A stretch of 64,000 bases of DNA from Ascoidea rubescens DSM 1968 (lineage: Eukaryota; Ascomycota; Saccharomycetes; Ascoideales; Ascoideaceae), in contig NW_017962927.1 of NCBI RefSeq assembly GCF_001661345.1, positions 358,669 to 422,668 on the forward strand, in the 5' to 3' direction. Both the position numbers and the translations under genes were made by a program. Below the pieces are notes generated by a model. The model saw only the letters and a program-made list of their open reading frames with translations. It had not been told where the DNA came from and searched no databases. Each line of letters begins with the position of its first letter. Position 1 is the first letter of the stretch. Shown here piece after piece: positions 8,125-19,560 of this stretch.

Positions 8125-10404
8125 TCAATCTTTTTCCAATAAATCAACTGTTGATTCTAAGAACATCAATTGCTGTAAGATTTCGTTACAAACTTGAGAG
8201 ATTTTGTAGTTTTTAAAAATTTCGATTTCAATTTTTAATTCGCAAACTAGGAAATGCATATTTTTCCATTGAATTAATTCAAAATCGTAGCCGATTCTTT
8301 TAGCCATTCCCGGACCATAGATTCGAATTCTGTTACCATTTTCATCGATAATTTTGCCAGTCTCTTTTAATTCGATTGGATTTAATTTGGGGAAATTTGC
8401 GTGGACAAACAAGATTCTTGGTTGTTTATTTTCAATTGGCAAGACATTTGTATCTTCTTTGAATTGATTTGAAACGGGAATTATTTTGTATAGTTCATTA
8501 TTTGCTTCTTCAAAGTTTTTAAACAATTTTTTACTATTTTTCAAGATATTCAAGTTTGAGTTTAATATATTATAATCCTCAAGAGGATCAAATTGGCCCA
8601 TACCTGTGCCGATGAATTCTCTTTGATTGTTGAAATAACCAAAGGCATTTAGGAATTTGTTTACTTGGTAGTAAGGTTTTTTCAAAACAACCGCGGCAGC
8701 TAAGAAGGTTTCTTTATCACCTTCACCATCAGAGCCTTGAGAAAATAAAGGGTAGTAGTATTTTGGACCGTATAGATTGTAGTATAAAGCAAGGAATAGG
8801 GACTTGATGTGAGTCTTTTTGGAGATCATGAGTTGACCCGATTCTGTTGTTGGATCAGGGATAGTGCCTAATCTATCGTGGAGAGGGATTTTATCTGGTT
8901 CATTAGCTTCATTTATCATTCCAGCTTCGTAGATACCGTAGTTATGATAACCGTAGCGAACTCTTTTGGGGGATATGTCGATTCCAGCAATTTTATAATA
9001 GAGAGGAGAAGTTGCTCTTTTCCAGAAGTCAGGCCAGCAGATTAAGCCATTTGATAAAAAGGGTTCAGTTTCGAACAAGTAGTCCGGAGAGTGAACAGGA
9101 ATATTATCAGAGTCTAATAGTAAGACGTTTTCAAAAGATGAAACTAGTAGCGCTAAGGCTTTATATTGGTAGCCAAAAAATTGGAATTTTGAGGTGACGT
9201 TTGTTCCCAAGACATGAGGTAATAGGATACATTTGGCGTTTAAAGCAGGAAAAATTCTTGCACAGAGATCGATTTCGTATTCTTCGATAGTTGGGATGAC
9301 GACTTCTATGGGTAGAGTCGAGCCGACGCTTCTTAGAGATTTTATGGATAATAAGGCTAACCAGTTGAATTTTCCACCGCCAACAAAGACAATTCCATTA
9401 CCTTTGTAAAGATTTGAGTCGATTTTATTTGGCAAATTATCAACGATGAATCTGTGAGAGTTGGTTAGAGCGGATAGTTCGTTGTCATTTAGCTGTAGAA
9501 AACTTGATAGATAGTCTTCAGTTAATATTGGAGTCTTTGTATCAATTAGTGGAGAGTCATACCCAGCGTGATATATTCGTTCTTCAGATTTATAGTTGTT
9601 CAAGGCAGGAATCTTGGGGTTGGAATCGTATAGCAATTGAAAGACTTTGGTGAATAGATTTTGCAAGGAGAGTAATCTTGATCCAGATTTGTCAAAATCG
9701 GATAGTATGGTTGCGAGTTTTAATTTTTCAAAACTTATGTCATTGATTTTTTGGTTTTCCGGTTGGTTTTCAACAGTATTGAGATTTTGAAGGTTGTTTT
9801 GAGGAATATTTTGGGGATCGTTAGTTTCTGATTGACTCAAATCAGAATCATCAAATTTTTCATCATTAGAATGGTCGGGATCAATATTATTTTTAGTGTT
9901 TTTAATATCTTTAATATCTTCAATGCCTTGAATGTCTTCAGCGTCTTTGATATCTTTTTCATTGACTTGAGATGAATCAGAGTGATCGATTATGGGATCA
10001 TTTGAACTTGAAATTCCGGTACTTGATTGAAGATTTTGCAACTGCTTCTGATAGGTGAAATAATTTTTTTTGATATTGATCAATTGAATTTGGTTATCGT
10101 TTTCGTCGAGTCTGATTTCTTTACTGTAGCTGATTTCATTGGTGTTGAAACTTTTTTGAATTGGATTTTGAATTGGATCTGAAATTTCAGCAGCATTGGA
10201 ATGCTCATTGAGATCTAGACTTTCATCTGGTGCCGGCGGGTGGGCGCTATCATCGAGATGGATACTGTCTTTGAACAAATACAAAGCAATGAAAATTAAA
10301 GCAAGAAGCAAGTAATTGAGTCTCTTGCTCTTGAGTATCCTGAGTCGTTTGATCTTCAAGTTAATGAGCCTTTGAAAAGATGGTTTGTCGTGTTTGTCCT
10401 TCAT
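8125..10404 (-). CDS. Golgi alpha-1,2-mannosyltransferase, Mnn2/Mnn5 type (GT71)
   Basis: 759 residues. A short basic cytosolic tail is followed by one hydrophobic segment at about 31-44 (YLLLALIFIALYLF), giving a type II Golgi topology. The acidic low-complexity stem contains an EDIQGIEDIKDIKN repeat. The catalytic domain (about 300-700) contains FVGGGKFNWLALLSIKSLR, YQYKALALLVSSFENVLLLD, the DSD metal/nucleotide-sugar motif (about 430), LICWPDFWKRATSPLYYKIAG and SGQLMISKKTH, all characteristic of Mnn2/Mnn5. These enzymes add the first alpha-1,2-mannoses onto the mannan backbone. Mnn2 and Mnn5 cannot be separated by eye. The ATG is at 10404-10402; the frame extends to a TTG at 10431, which I do not use. 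It diverges from SLA1. Confidence 0.85.
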   Translation of the reverse strand: MKDKHDKPSFQRLINLKIKRLRILKSKRLNYLLLALIFIALYLFKDSIHLDDSAHPPAPDESLDLNEHSNAAEISDPIQNPIQKSFNTNEISYSKEIRLDENDNQIQLINIKKNYFTYQKQLQNLQSSTGISSSNDPIIDHSDSSQVNEKDIKDAEDIQGIEDIKDIKNTKNNIDPDHSNDEKFDDSDLSQSETNDPQNIPQNNLQNLNTVENQPENQKINDISFEKLKLATILSDFDKSGSRLLSLQNLFTKVFQLLYDSNPKIPALNNYKSEERIYHAGYDSPLIDTKTPILTEDYLSSFLQLNDNELSALTNSHRFIVDNLPNKIDSNLYKGNGIVFVGGGKFNWLALLSIKSLRSVGSTLPIEVVIPTIEEYEIDLCARIFPALNAKCILLPHVLGTNVTSKFQFFGYQYKALALLVSSFENVLLLDSDNIPVHSPDYLFETEPFLSNGLICWPDFWKRATSPLYYKIAGIDISPKRVRYGYHNYGIYEAGMINEANEPDKIPLHDRLGTIPDPTTESGQLMISKKTHIKSLFLALYYNLYGPKYYYPLFSQGSDGEGDKETFLAAAVVLKKPYYQVNKFLNAFGYFNNQREFIGTGMGQFDPLEDYNILNSNLNILKNSKKLFKNFEEANNELYKIIPVSNQFKEDTNVLPIENKQPRILFVHANFPKLNPIELKETGKIIDENGNRIRIYGPGMAKRIGYDFELIQWKNMHFLVCELKIEIEIFKNYKISQVCNEILQQLMFLESTVDLLEKD

Positions 10405-11218
10405 TTTTAGAAGATGAATTGATGCAGCCAAAGAGTCGGGCGAGAAAAGACGAGGGAACGGAAAACTGCAGGAGATAGCACAAGCGCAGAAGAAACAAAA
10501 TGGAGTAAACCCAAAGAATCAGAGCGTTGTGGACAAGAAGAGGAAGGACAGAGGAAGAGCACTGATATAAATACGAAGGAAATAAAAGCAGAGACAGCGA
10601 AAAGAATGGCATTGTGAAGAGAGCTTGGTTGACCGAAGCAGAAAGGTGGATCGATAATCTCTCAACAAAACCGCTTTCTCCTTTCCCCTTCACAATGAAC
10701 TGGTTTTCTGAAGCCGCCCTGCAGCTTGGAACTCTAATTCTCTGCGCAACACCGCAGAAAGCAACGGAAATCAGGTTGCAGCCAAGTGGACCTGCAGGGA
10801 GTTCGTACCACTGTCCTCCAGCACTCCCGGCTCCGTGGTCTCGCGCCTGCTTTGGCAAGCACCTGCCCTTTGCGGAAGCTGCCACACGTTTTTCACTGTT
10901 TTCGGTTGCTTTCTCCTTTTTTGCCCCGCACAAACAGGATGATACACCGCCGAACTCCCTTCTCTTGTGTCTGGCCCCTGCACATTTCGGGGTTTTTGTA
11001 AAAAAGGACACCAGCTCAGAAGAAAGCCTGAAAAATGTGATGCATAAAGACCTCTGATCTCAAGCGAGCTTTTCATTCTCTGATATTTCATCATTGGCAC
11101 CTCTTTCGACCAGACCTTTAGGAATCTTCTATTGTTAGCTAGAACAGGGCACTTCTCGCCTTATCACTCTCTGCTGCTGTTTTTTTTGTCTTCTTTTTCT
11201 GCTTCTGCTCAAGGAAAA
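10405..11218. promoter_or_regulatory. divergent promoter region with GC island, Mnn2-like / SLA1
   Basis: 814 bases between divergent starts. About 10600-11010 is clearly richer in G and C than the surroundings (CCGCCCTGCAGC, CCCGGCTCCG, GCACCTGCCC), and long frames on both strands (10361-11011 minus, 10614-11057 plus) arise there because few stops occur. Their products have no domain or codon bias, so I call none a gene. A T-rich tract then precedes the SLA1 ATG. Confidence 0.5.
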
Positions 11219-14200
11219 ATGTCCTTTCTTGGTGTCTACAAGGCCATCTACGCTTACACCTCTCAATCACCTGAAGAGCTATCAATCAAGGAAGACGACA
11301 TTCTATATCTTTTGGAAACGTCCGATATTGATGAGTGGTGGAAAGTAAAAAAGAGAGTCGTGGGTTCGGATCTAGATGAACCAATTGGTCTAGTCCCTAA
11401 AACCTATATTGAACCTGCTGATATAATAAACTCCTGCGTCGCTCTCTATGATTACGATAAACAAACTAGTGAAGAATTGTCGTTTAAGGAAAACGACACT
11501 TTTAATGTCTATGATACCTCTGACATAGATTGGTACTTGGTTTCTACCAAGACTTCTAATCCTTCTCGTCTGGAGTATGGCTTCATTCCTTCCAATTACA
11601 TTCAACTAACTAACGAATCTCCAAATAATAAAAACACCAACATTGCCACGACTAGTAATACCACCTCTAGCCTAACTACCACCACTACTCCCACTAACAT
11701 ACCATCCACAAACAGTGCAAACAATTACACCTACGATCCTCCTCAAGCTTCCGCTGCAAGCTTCCCTGCCCCTCCAACTCACCCAACGCGTCAACCTCAA
11801 CCTCAAGAAATTCAACCTTCTAAAAAACAATACCAACACATATCCGACGACGACGATGACGACGATGAAAATGATCAGCCTCCCCCAACTCCCAAAAGGC
11901 CAACTAATCCTGATATCTTGAGGTCTCCATCTCCTTCCACTTCTACTTCTAGACCCATTAAAAAACTGTCCACTGCCACTTCTTCTTCTAACAATAAAAA
12001 AGACAAGGAACGTTTAAACTACAACCCGAGAAGAATGCAGAACAGTGACTCTGATGACAATTCCAAAGAATCTGACGAATTTTTCACATGGAATGTAGCT
12101 GAAGTTGAAGGCAGAAAAAAAAAGAAAGCCCAGTTGGGTATCGGTAATGGTGTAATTTACTTCAGACCTGATCCCTCCACTGGCGATCTTCCTCAAAAAT
12201 GGAATGCTCTAAACTTGGTCAACTTCTCCACAGAAAAGAAACACGTCTTCCTAGACTTTAAAAACCCAAGCGCTTCCATCGAAATCCACGCTGGCTCAAG
12301 AGAAATAGCCGATGAAATATTGGAACTATTAGCCGATATCAGAGGTGCTGTCTCTTCAAAGGGCTTAAAAGAAGTTAAAGCTGCTTCAAAACCAACTGCT
12401 AACGGCTACAAAGTCGGTAAAGTCCTCTACGACTTTAAAGCTCAAGATCTAAATGAACTAAATGTTAAAGAAAATGACCTAGTATTCATTATAAACGATA
12501 AAAAATCAAAAGATTGGTGGTTAGTTAAAAACATCGACAACAATAAAGAAGGTGTGGTTCCTGCATCCTACATAGAAATCAACTCTTCAAACTTTTCCCT
12601 AGGTTCTGTAGCTGATAAAACTAGAAACTTGGTCAAATCAAAATCAAACAAAAGAAATAAAGAAAAAGAATTTAAACTAAGAGAAAGAGAAGAAAGAGAA
12701 CGAAAACAAAGAGACAATGAAAGAGAAAGAGAAAGAGAAAAAAAACAAAGAGATTATGAAAAAAGAAAAAAAGAAAAAGAAGCTAAAGAAAAAACCAAAC
12801 CAAACTCAAATAAAGTTAGAACTTGGGTTGATAAAACTGGTTCTTTTAATGTTGATGCTGAATTTTTAGGCATTTCTCAGGGTAAAGTTCATCTACACAA
12901 AGTCAATGGTGTTAAAATTGCTGTGGCTGCAGAGAAATTGGCATTGGCCGATATTGAATACGTTGAAAGAGTAACTGGAACTTCTTTGGATGCTTACAAG
13001 CCTGATAAAGAAAGACAAAGAGATAAAGATGATGAAAAAAGACGAAAAGAGATTGAAAAAAGACAAAGAGAAAAACGTGAAAGAGAAGAATACGAGCGTT
13101 CAAAATCCGTTATCACTGCTGCTAAAAATCTCTCTGCAAATCAAAAGAAAAGCCCAAGTTATGACTGGTTTGAATTTTTCCTTGAATGTGGTGTGGATGT
13201 TAATATTTGTCAACGTTACGCTTTAAGTTTTGAAAGAGAACAGATGGATGAAAATTCTCTAGAAGATATCACCCCTTCCTTATTGAGAACATTAGGTTTC
13301 AAAGAAGGTGACAATATAAGAGTATTAAAGTTCTTGGATAAAAAATTTAACAGACAAAAACCTAACTCGGCTGGTTCTAACACAAGCGAAGCATTGTTTG
13401 TTGGCTCAGGAGGTGAGTTGAAAAATAATCGTACACGTTCTACCTCTAATGTGGCAATTGACGCCTCTGCTTTGCAAGCGATTAAACAACAAAATCAACC
13501 TTCTGTCTCCACAGAAAGTTCAACCTCCAAATCGGTTGGAGGATTTGATGATGACGCTTGGACTGTCAAGCCAGCATCAAAATCAAATTCACAGATACAG
13601 AATAACAATAATACTGTCAACTTGGCCAAGGATAACAAAACCAATTTAGCTGCTCCACACTCTCAGCCAGATTTCACCGGTTCTTTGCAAGATCTTGTTG
13701 ATCTTAAACCTTTGGAAGCTACCAATGGAAACAGTACCGCTTCTGCTATTTCTCCAATAAAGTCAACCAAACCAATTGTTCCAGTATTACAACCATCCAA
13801 AACAGGGTCCTCATTGAAATCTCAAAAGACAAGCTCTTCTATCAGATCCCAGAGAACAGGAAATTTGATACCATTGGATCCATTCAAGACTGGAGGAAAT
13901 TTGGTTCCATTTGCAACTGGAGGTGCAGCAATGATTCTCCCCTTACAAACTGGTATGATGATGCCCATGCAACCTGTATTGATTCCTCAAACTACAACAA
14001 CTTTTGCAATCCAAAAAACTGGCGGAGGAATGCCTCAGACATCATTTATTATCCCACAAACTACATTTGGTACCTCAGCTACCACACTTGTTCCTGTTCA
14101 AAGGACGGGTGGCTTTGTTCAAATGACAACAGGTGGATTGATACCATTGCAAAAAACAGGTGGAACGGTTACTGGAATGCCACAGACTAGCTTTGTAACT

Positions 14201-14806
14201 TCTATGCCAACTAGCTCTTTCACTGGATCTACCGCCAGTTCAGGGGTGACTTTCCCCACCACTTCATTTGCTGGAAGTAGTTTTATTGCTCCAAGTCAAC
14301 CAGTGAACCCGCAACCTCAAACCGGATTTGAGAATATGTTTGCAAATATGAATATAAATAATCAAACTGGCTTCAATCAATTTCCAACTACATTTAACCA
14401 ACCTAATATTAGTCAAACCGGATTCAACCAAACAGGGTTTAATCAGACTGGAATTCCTCAGAATACTTTCTCTAATAATTCAATTGGCCAAACTCCTATT
14501 GGTTTTAATTCTCAACCAACTACCAGTTTCAACACAATGTTTCAACCACAACAAACACAACAGTCAATGTTTCCTACACAAATGAACCAGTTTTCTTCAA
14601 TGCAACCTACATCATTTCAACAACAACAAGTTCAACAACAAGCACCTCTTCAATATCAGCCAACCGGTCTTGGTTTTGGCAACGCACCCACAGAAATGCC
14701 AAATGTTAGTTTTGGAGGAATGCAAGCTCAACCTTTACAAAACCAACAAACTGGCAGAAGGGCCAACTTGTCTGCAGCCACTCCAGATAACCCATTTGGT
14801 TTCTAA
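11219..14806 (+). CDS. SLA1: endocytic adaptor Sla1
   Basis: 1195 residues with the full Sla1 architecture. It has SH3-1 (about 3-68, YKAIYAYTSQSPEELSIKED), SH3-2 (71-134, VALYDYDKQTSEELSFKEND), SH3-3 (about 395-455, GKVLYDFKAQDLNELNVKEN), SHD1 (about 534-595, RTWVDKTGSFNVDAEF), which in S. cerevisiae reads NPFxD cargo signals, and a SAM-like SHD2 (about 645-710, YDWFEFFLECGVDV). The C-terminal third is a Gln/Thr-rich repeat region with many L/V/I-x-x-Q-x-TG motifs (LIPLQKTGG, LVPVQRTGG), the Ark1/Prk1 kinase consensus, ending in NPFGF. Sla1 links cargo, Las17 and Pan1/End3 at actin patches. An Arg/Lys/Glu-rich segment lies between SH3-3 and SHD1. The ATG is at 11219; the open frame upstream lacks an ATG. 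Confidence 0.97.
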   Translation: MSFLGVYKAIYAYTSQSPEELSIKEDDILYLLETSDIDEWWKVKKRVVGSDLDEPIGLVPKTYIEPADIINSCVALYDYDKQTSEELSFKENDTFNVYDTSDIDWYLVSTKTSNPSRLEYGFIPSNYIQLTNESPNNKNTNIATTSNTTSSLTTTTTPTNIPSTNSANNYTYDPPQASAASFPAPPTHPTRQPQPQEIQPSKKQYQHISDDDDDDDENDQPPPTPKRPTNPDILRSPSPSTSTSRPIKKLSTATSSSNNKKDKERLNYNPRRMQNSDSDDNSKESDEFFTWNVAEVEGRKKKKAQLGIGNGVIYFRPDPSTGDLPQKWNALNLVNFSTEKKHVFLDFKNPSASIEIHAGSREIADEILELLADIRGAVSSKGLKEVKAASKPTANGYKVGKVLYDFKAQDLNELNVKENDLVFIINDKKSKDWWLVKNIDNNKEGVVPASYIEINSSNFSLGSVADKTRNLVKSKSNKRNKEKEFKLREREERERKQRDNEREREREKKQRDYEKRKKEKEAKEKTKPNSNKVRTWVDKTGSFNVDAEFLGISQGKVHLHKVNGVKIAVAAEKLALADIEYVERVTGTSLDAYKPDKERQRDKDDEKRRKEIEKRQREKREREEYERSKSVITAAKNLSANQKKSPSYDWFEFFLECGVDVNICQRYALSFEREQMDENSLEDITPSLLRTLGFKEGDNIRVLKFLDKKFNRQKPNSAGSNTSEALFVGSGGELKNNRTRSTSNVAIDASALQAIKQQNQPSVSTESSTSKSVGGFDDDAWTVKPASKSNSQIQNNNNTVNLAKDNKTNLAAPHSQPDFTGSLQDLVDLKPLEATNGNSTASAISPIKSTKPIVPVLQPSKTGSSLKSQKTSSSIRSQRTGNLIPLDPFKTGGNLVPFATGGAAMILPLQTGMMMPMQPVLIPQTTTTFAIQKTGGGMPQTSFIIPQTTFGTSATTLVPVQRTGGFVQMTTGGLIPLQKTGGTVTGMPQTSFVTSMPTSSFTGSTASSGVTFPTTSFAGSSFIAPSQPVNPQPQTGFENMFANMNINNQTGFNQFPTTFNQPNISQTGFNQTGFNQTGIPQNTFSNNSIGQTPIGFNSQPTTSFNTMFQPQQTQQSMFPTQMNQFSSMQPTSFQQQQVQQQAPLQYQPTGLGFGNAPTEMPNVSFGGMQAQPLQNQQTGRRANLSAATPDNPFGF

Positions 14807-15477
14807 TTTTATTATTTTCGTTGGTTTAATATAAAATTAATTAGTTTAGTTTAAATGAATTTTGTTGCCTTTTCTGATAAGAATTTATGTTTTTATGCAT
14901 TAAAAGGGTTATAAATGTACCACACAATAAAATGAAAACTTCTTTAGATTTGAATTTTTTATTTCATAAATTTATATTACTTTTTGATATTTTTTTCTTG
15001 TCATGGTTTTTCTGTTTATCCAATTTAATTACTACTTGAATTTTTTTTTCTACATGTTTTATTTTTTTTTATGTTTTTGTTAGATACATCAGTTTTTAAT
15101 TTTAGTTTATTTCAGTTTTAGATTCAATTATTGCTTATTTTGTTTGATCACGATCTATTATCAGGAGCTATATGAATAATAGTAATTCCTCGTATTTACA
15201 TAACAAACCAGTAAATGTGAAACATGTTAACACTTGGAGGCCCCGAAGAAACAGATGTTTTTTTTACCCAGACATGATAACACTTTCAAGATTAGTTAGA
15301 GAATCACTTTATACGAACAAAAATATTTCTCATCTCCGTTACATTTGTTGTCTTCTTTTGTTGTAATTACATTGTAACTTCAATAGAACCCAAATCACCA
15401 AAAAATATATTGAAGAGAATTTCCTGATCGAGCAATTTAAGAACGTCGCCAACGGTTTGGAACAAGAAAGAAATTTC

Positions 15478-15485
15478 AAAATTTT
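15478..15485. promoter_or_regulatory. RRPE-like element upstream of BMS1
   Basis: An AAAATTTT core inside TTTCAAAATTTTTTT, at the usual distance upstream of a ribosome-biogenesis gene. AT-rich spacers produce this by chance, so support is modest. Confidence 0.3.
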
Positions 15486-15493
15486 TTTCGATT

Positions 15494-15499
15494 CACGTG
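15494..15499. promoter_or_regulatory. CACGTG E-box upstream of BMS1
   Basis: CACGTG (context ATTCACGTGCAG), 106 bases before the BMS1 ATG. It is a candidate Cbf1/bHLH site by motif alone. Confidence 0.35.
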
Positions 15500-15599
15500 C
15501 AGATATTTTTTTTGAAATATTTTTCAATCTCAAAAGTGAAAAACTCTATTGAAACACATCTAATTAATTCAGAATCAAATTTATATATATACTGCCAAA

Positions 15600-16930
15600 A
15601 TGGGGAAGAATTTAGCTTCAGGTGCGGGCCATAAGGGGTTTGCTGTTGCTGCCCCAAATAAAGCTCACAAATTGGCTTTAAGGGCCCATGATGTGAAGGA
15701 AAAAAAGCTTCATGTTCCAATGATAGACAGAACTCCTGATGTTGATCCTCCTCCGGTAATAGTGGCAGTAGTTGGGCCACCAGGAACAGGAAAGACAACA
15801 TTGATAAGGTCTTTGGTGAGAATATTGGCCAAAACCACTTTGACAGACATAAGAGGGCCAATTACTCTTGTTAGTGGTAAAAGAAGAAGATTGACATTTA
15901 TTGAAGTTTCCAATGATTTATCATCAATGGTTGATATTGCCAAGATTGCTGATTTGGTGCTACTATTGATTGATGGGAATTTTGGATTTGAAATGGAAAC
16001 AATGGAATTTTTGAATATTGCCCAGCATCATGGAATGCCCAGAGTGTTAGCCATTGCAACACATTTGGACTTGTTCAAATCTCAATCAACCTTGAGAACT
16101 TCGAAAAAGCGTTTAAAGACTCGTCTTTGGACTGAAGTATACAAAGGTGCTAAGCTCTTTTATTTATCAGGTGTTTTGAATGGCAGGTATCCTGATCGTG
16201 AGGTTTTTAACTTATCTAGATTTATTTCTACCATGAAGTTCAGGCCATTAAAATGGAGAAATGAACATCCATATCTATTGGCAGATCGAGTAACAGATTT
16301 GACTCATCCAACACTAATTGAGAAAAATAAAAAATGTGACAGAAAGATTGCCATATATGGCTATTTACATGGAACTCCATTATCCTCAAGCAACCCGAGA
16401 GTGCACATTGCTGGATGTGGAGATGTCACGATTCAATCGATTGAAAAGTTAGTTGATCCATGTCCAACTCCACATTTTGAAGAAAAACTAGATGAGCTTC
16501 AAAGAGAAGCTCAAAAAAATGAAGACGATTCAAGCACCACCACCAAAAGAAAAACAAGAAGAAAAAGATTGAATGATCGACAAAAGATCATATATGCTCC
16601 AATGTCAGATGTTGGTGGTGTTCTTGTGGACAAAGATGCTGTTTATATTGATGTTGGGGAAAATAAATCTAGAAAAAAAGATGCAGAAACAGAAAAACTT
16701 GTAGCCAGTCTTCAAGAAGCAAACAAAACACTTGATGATGAAATCAGAAGTTCTCCTAGCTTCAGGTTATTTTCAAATTCTAAAGAAATAAATGGAGTTG
16801 AGGACTTGGATTCAGATAATTTAGATGATGAGCCGCAAGGATTATTGGATGAATTAGACTCAGAAGAACAGATAAATAATACTGGCAGAAAAACCTTAAG
16901 AAAACCTACTTCAGCGAGCAAAATCAGAGG

Positions 16931-16962
<32 letters not shown>

Positions 16963-19187
16963 ATAATAGTGATGAGTTGGATGAAAATAAAGATATTTTG
17001 GAACAAGGAATTGATGAAGAAGAAGAAGACTTTGAAAGAAAACGATTTCAAAGGATTCGAACTGAAATTTACGAATCCAATGAAAAGGAAAAACTAGAAT
17101 TTGAAGAAGATTCTGATATTGGATTATCTGATGATAGCTATGATTCTGATGGTAATAACTGGAAAAAACAAGCAAGGAAATTGCAAGGAACTGTAACTAG
17201 AAAATGGGATATAAACAAGCTTTTATACGCCAATAATATTGAACCCGAAGATGTGATAGATAGAGTTTATAATCGTGGTGGTGATGAAAGCGAAGAAGAA
17301 GATATTGAAGAGGAGGATTTTTTCAAGAAAAAAATTTATAAAGAGCCAAGCAATGAATTTGATTCGTACAAGCCTCATTTTTCAGACATTGAGATGTTGA
17401 AAAATAAATGGATTTTTGATAATAATAACAGTAATATAGATAAGGAGGATAGTGCGGGGAATTCACCATTTGCGTTAATATCGAGAAGATTTATTTTGTC
17501 GAAAAAAATGATTGGAGAAGATGATAGCGGTGATAACCAAGAGGTAGGTGATGATTCGGATGAGGAATTATATGGTGATTTTGAAGATTTAGAGACAGAG
17601 GAAAAGTTTGGTTCTGATGATAAGAAGAGGCCTCTAAACAAAAAATTACGTGATAGTGATGATGATAATGATGATTTTGCTGATTTTGATGCAGAAGAAC
17701 GAAAAGATGAAAATGGTGAAGAAGAAGAACCAAATATGGATGAAGATTTTAAAAATTTGACAGTCGAAGAAAAACGAGCATTAACAGCTAAAAAGAAAGA
17801 ACAGCTAAGATTGCAGTTTGAAGCAGAAGAAGGTGGTGGAGAGTTTGGAATTGATGATCCTGAAGGTAACGATGAAACATGGTATGATATCCAAAAGGCC
17901 AAGATGGCTAAACAGTTGGAAATTAATAAAGCTGAATTAACAAAAATGGACGTTGAAACCAGAACCAAAATTGAAGGATACACAGCAGGGTCGTATGTTA
18001 AGTTGACATTTGAGAGATTGCCATATGAGTTTATCGAGAATTTTGACCCAGTTTATCCTATTATAATTGGGGGATTATTGCAAACGGAAGAAAGATTTGG
18101 GATTTTAAATGCCAGAATACGAAGACACAGATGGCATAAAAAAATTTTGAAAACCAGCGATCCATTGATTTTATCGTTAGGATGGAGAAGATTTCAAACG
18201 CTACCGATATACACAACATCAGATTCCAGAACCAGAACCAGAATGTTGAAATACACACCAGAGCACGCGTATTGTAATGTGTCGTTTTATGGACCATTGA
18301 TAGCACCCAATACAACATTCTGTGGAATGCAGATTTTGGCTAATAGTGATACTACGGGATCGTTTAGAATTGCGGCAACTGGAATTATTGAGGAAATCGA
18401 TAGTTCAGTGGAAATTGTCAAAAAGTTGAAACTAGTTGGGTATCCTTATAAGATATATCGAAATACGGCATTTATAAAAGACATGTTTTCGACGTCGTTG
18501 GAGGTTGCGAAATTCGAAGGAGCTTCAATCAAAACAGTATCAGGAATCCGTGGAGAAATTAAAAGAGCATTGTCGAAACCTGATGGGTATTTTAGGGCTA
18601 CGTTTGAGGACAAAATATTGATGAGCGATATAGTATTTTTGAGGACATGGTATCCGGTGAAGATTAAAAAGTTTTATAATCCAGTGACATCATTGTTGAT
18701 AAGAGATAAAAAAGAATGGAAGGGAATGAGGTTAGTGGGCAAGTTGAGAGCTGATTTGAATCAGAGCATTGAAATGAACCCCAATTCAAGTTATGAAAAA
18801 GTGGCTAGAGAAGAGAGAAGATTCAATCCGTTGAGAGTGCCCAAGTCGTTACAAAAAGAGTTGCCCTTCAAATCACAAATAGTCCAAATGAAACCACAAA
18901 AGAACAAAACGTACATGCAGAAAAGAGCTGTGGTGTTGAATGGAGATGAGCGAAAGGCCAGGGACATCATCCACAAGGTGTCGACTATCAGAAAAAACAA
19001 AGACGAGAAGAGAAAGGCCAAAAGATCAGAGAAGAACAAGGACAGACTCAAACGACTTGAAAAGAAGAATGCGATGATCGACGAGAAGCAGAAGGAACGC
19101 AAGAAGGATTTCTTTGCCAACAGCGGCAAGAAGAGGAAGCTCTTCTCCAGTGACTCGGATGCCTTTGGTAAGAAACGACGCAGCTGA
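15600..19187 (+). CDS. BMS1: ribosome biogenesis GTPase Bms1
   Basis: 1195 residues, close to the S. cerevisiae length. The N terminus carries the Bms1/Tsr1 GTPase domain with P-loop GPPGTGKT (59-66), followed by RGPITLVSGKRRRLTFIEVS and LVLLLIDGNFGFEMETMEFL. The central half is highly acidic, with a poly-Asp run near 16930-16965. The conserved C-terminal block (about residues 790-1060) includes YTAGSYVKLTFERLPYEFIE, RRHRWHKKILKTSDPLILS and FCGMQILAN. A basic coiled Lys/Glu/Arg tail follows. Bms1 acts in the small-subunit processome with Rcl1 in early 18S rRNA processing. The ATG at 15600 (CAAAATGGGG) is unambiguous. The last 150 bases are noticeably richer in G and C than the middle of the gene. 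Confidence 0.97.
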
Positions 19188-19560
19188 AGCAGCACGGACA
19201 GCAAAAGCAGCACCGGCAGCTGTAGAAACACGTAGAAATTCCACTGAATAAATCTTAAAAGCACTCTCCACAAAAGCAGTTTCGCGTTTTCCCCGATCCG
19301 GAAGCCGGAAAGTTCCAGCTGCACGGGTGGAAAGCCCTGTGGATCGAAATATAAGAGAAGATAATCAGAGAGGATCAGAGAGGATCAGAGATGATCAGAG
19401 GATAATCAGTAATCAGAGGAAGAAGTGCTTCTGCTGGACACGCTACACAGCTCTCGACAGTTCACAATCGCTCTTTTGAATACGCTGCAAGGTCTTGCTA
19501 CTTTTGCACATTTGCATTTCCATATTGCCACTTCACCTACTAACCACTCATAACACAACA
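19188..19560. promoter_or_regulatory. intergenic region with repeat, BMS1 / RAD54
   Basis: 373 bases serving as the BMS1 terminator and RAD54 promoter. It is GC-richer than average and holds the imperfect GATCAGAG repeat listed separately. I see no MluI cell-cycle box (ACGCGT). No gene is supported. Confidence 0.4.
19357..19420. repeat. tandem GATCAGAG/GATAATCAG repeat in the RAD54 promoter
   Basis: About seven imperfect copies of an 8-11-base unit (AGGATCAGAG, ATGATCAGAG, GATAATCAG) lie 140-205 bases upstream of the RAD54 ATG. It could be a simple repeat expansion or an array of binding sites. Confidence 0.7.

Larger units (their letters stand above)
14807..15599. other. intergenic region, SLA1 3' end and BMS1 promoter
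   Basis: 793 bases. 14807-15160 is T-rich 3' flank. The half nearer BMS1 contains a CACGTG at 15494 and an AAAATTTT core at 15478-15485, about 115 bases before the BMS1 ATG, resembling the RRPE element common upstream of ribosome-biogenesis genes. A clear PAC element (GCGATGAG) is not visible. No gene is supported. Confidence 0.45.

Noticed and set aside
10361-11057. Opposed frames of 216 and 147 codons in the Mnn2-like/SLA1 spacer
   Set aside because: Products are compositionally odd, without domains, and are explained by local GC content.
11132-11218. N-terminal extension of SLA1 that looks like a signal peptide
   Set aside because: It starts with TTG and is T-rich leader DNA; Sla1 is cytosolic and begins directly before SH3-1 at the ATG 11219.
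19495-19560. N-terminal extension of RAD54
   Set aside because: It begins with a TTG and has no similarity to Rad54; the ATG at 19561 follows.
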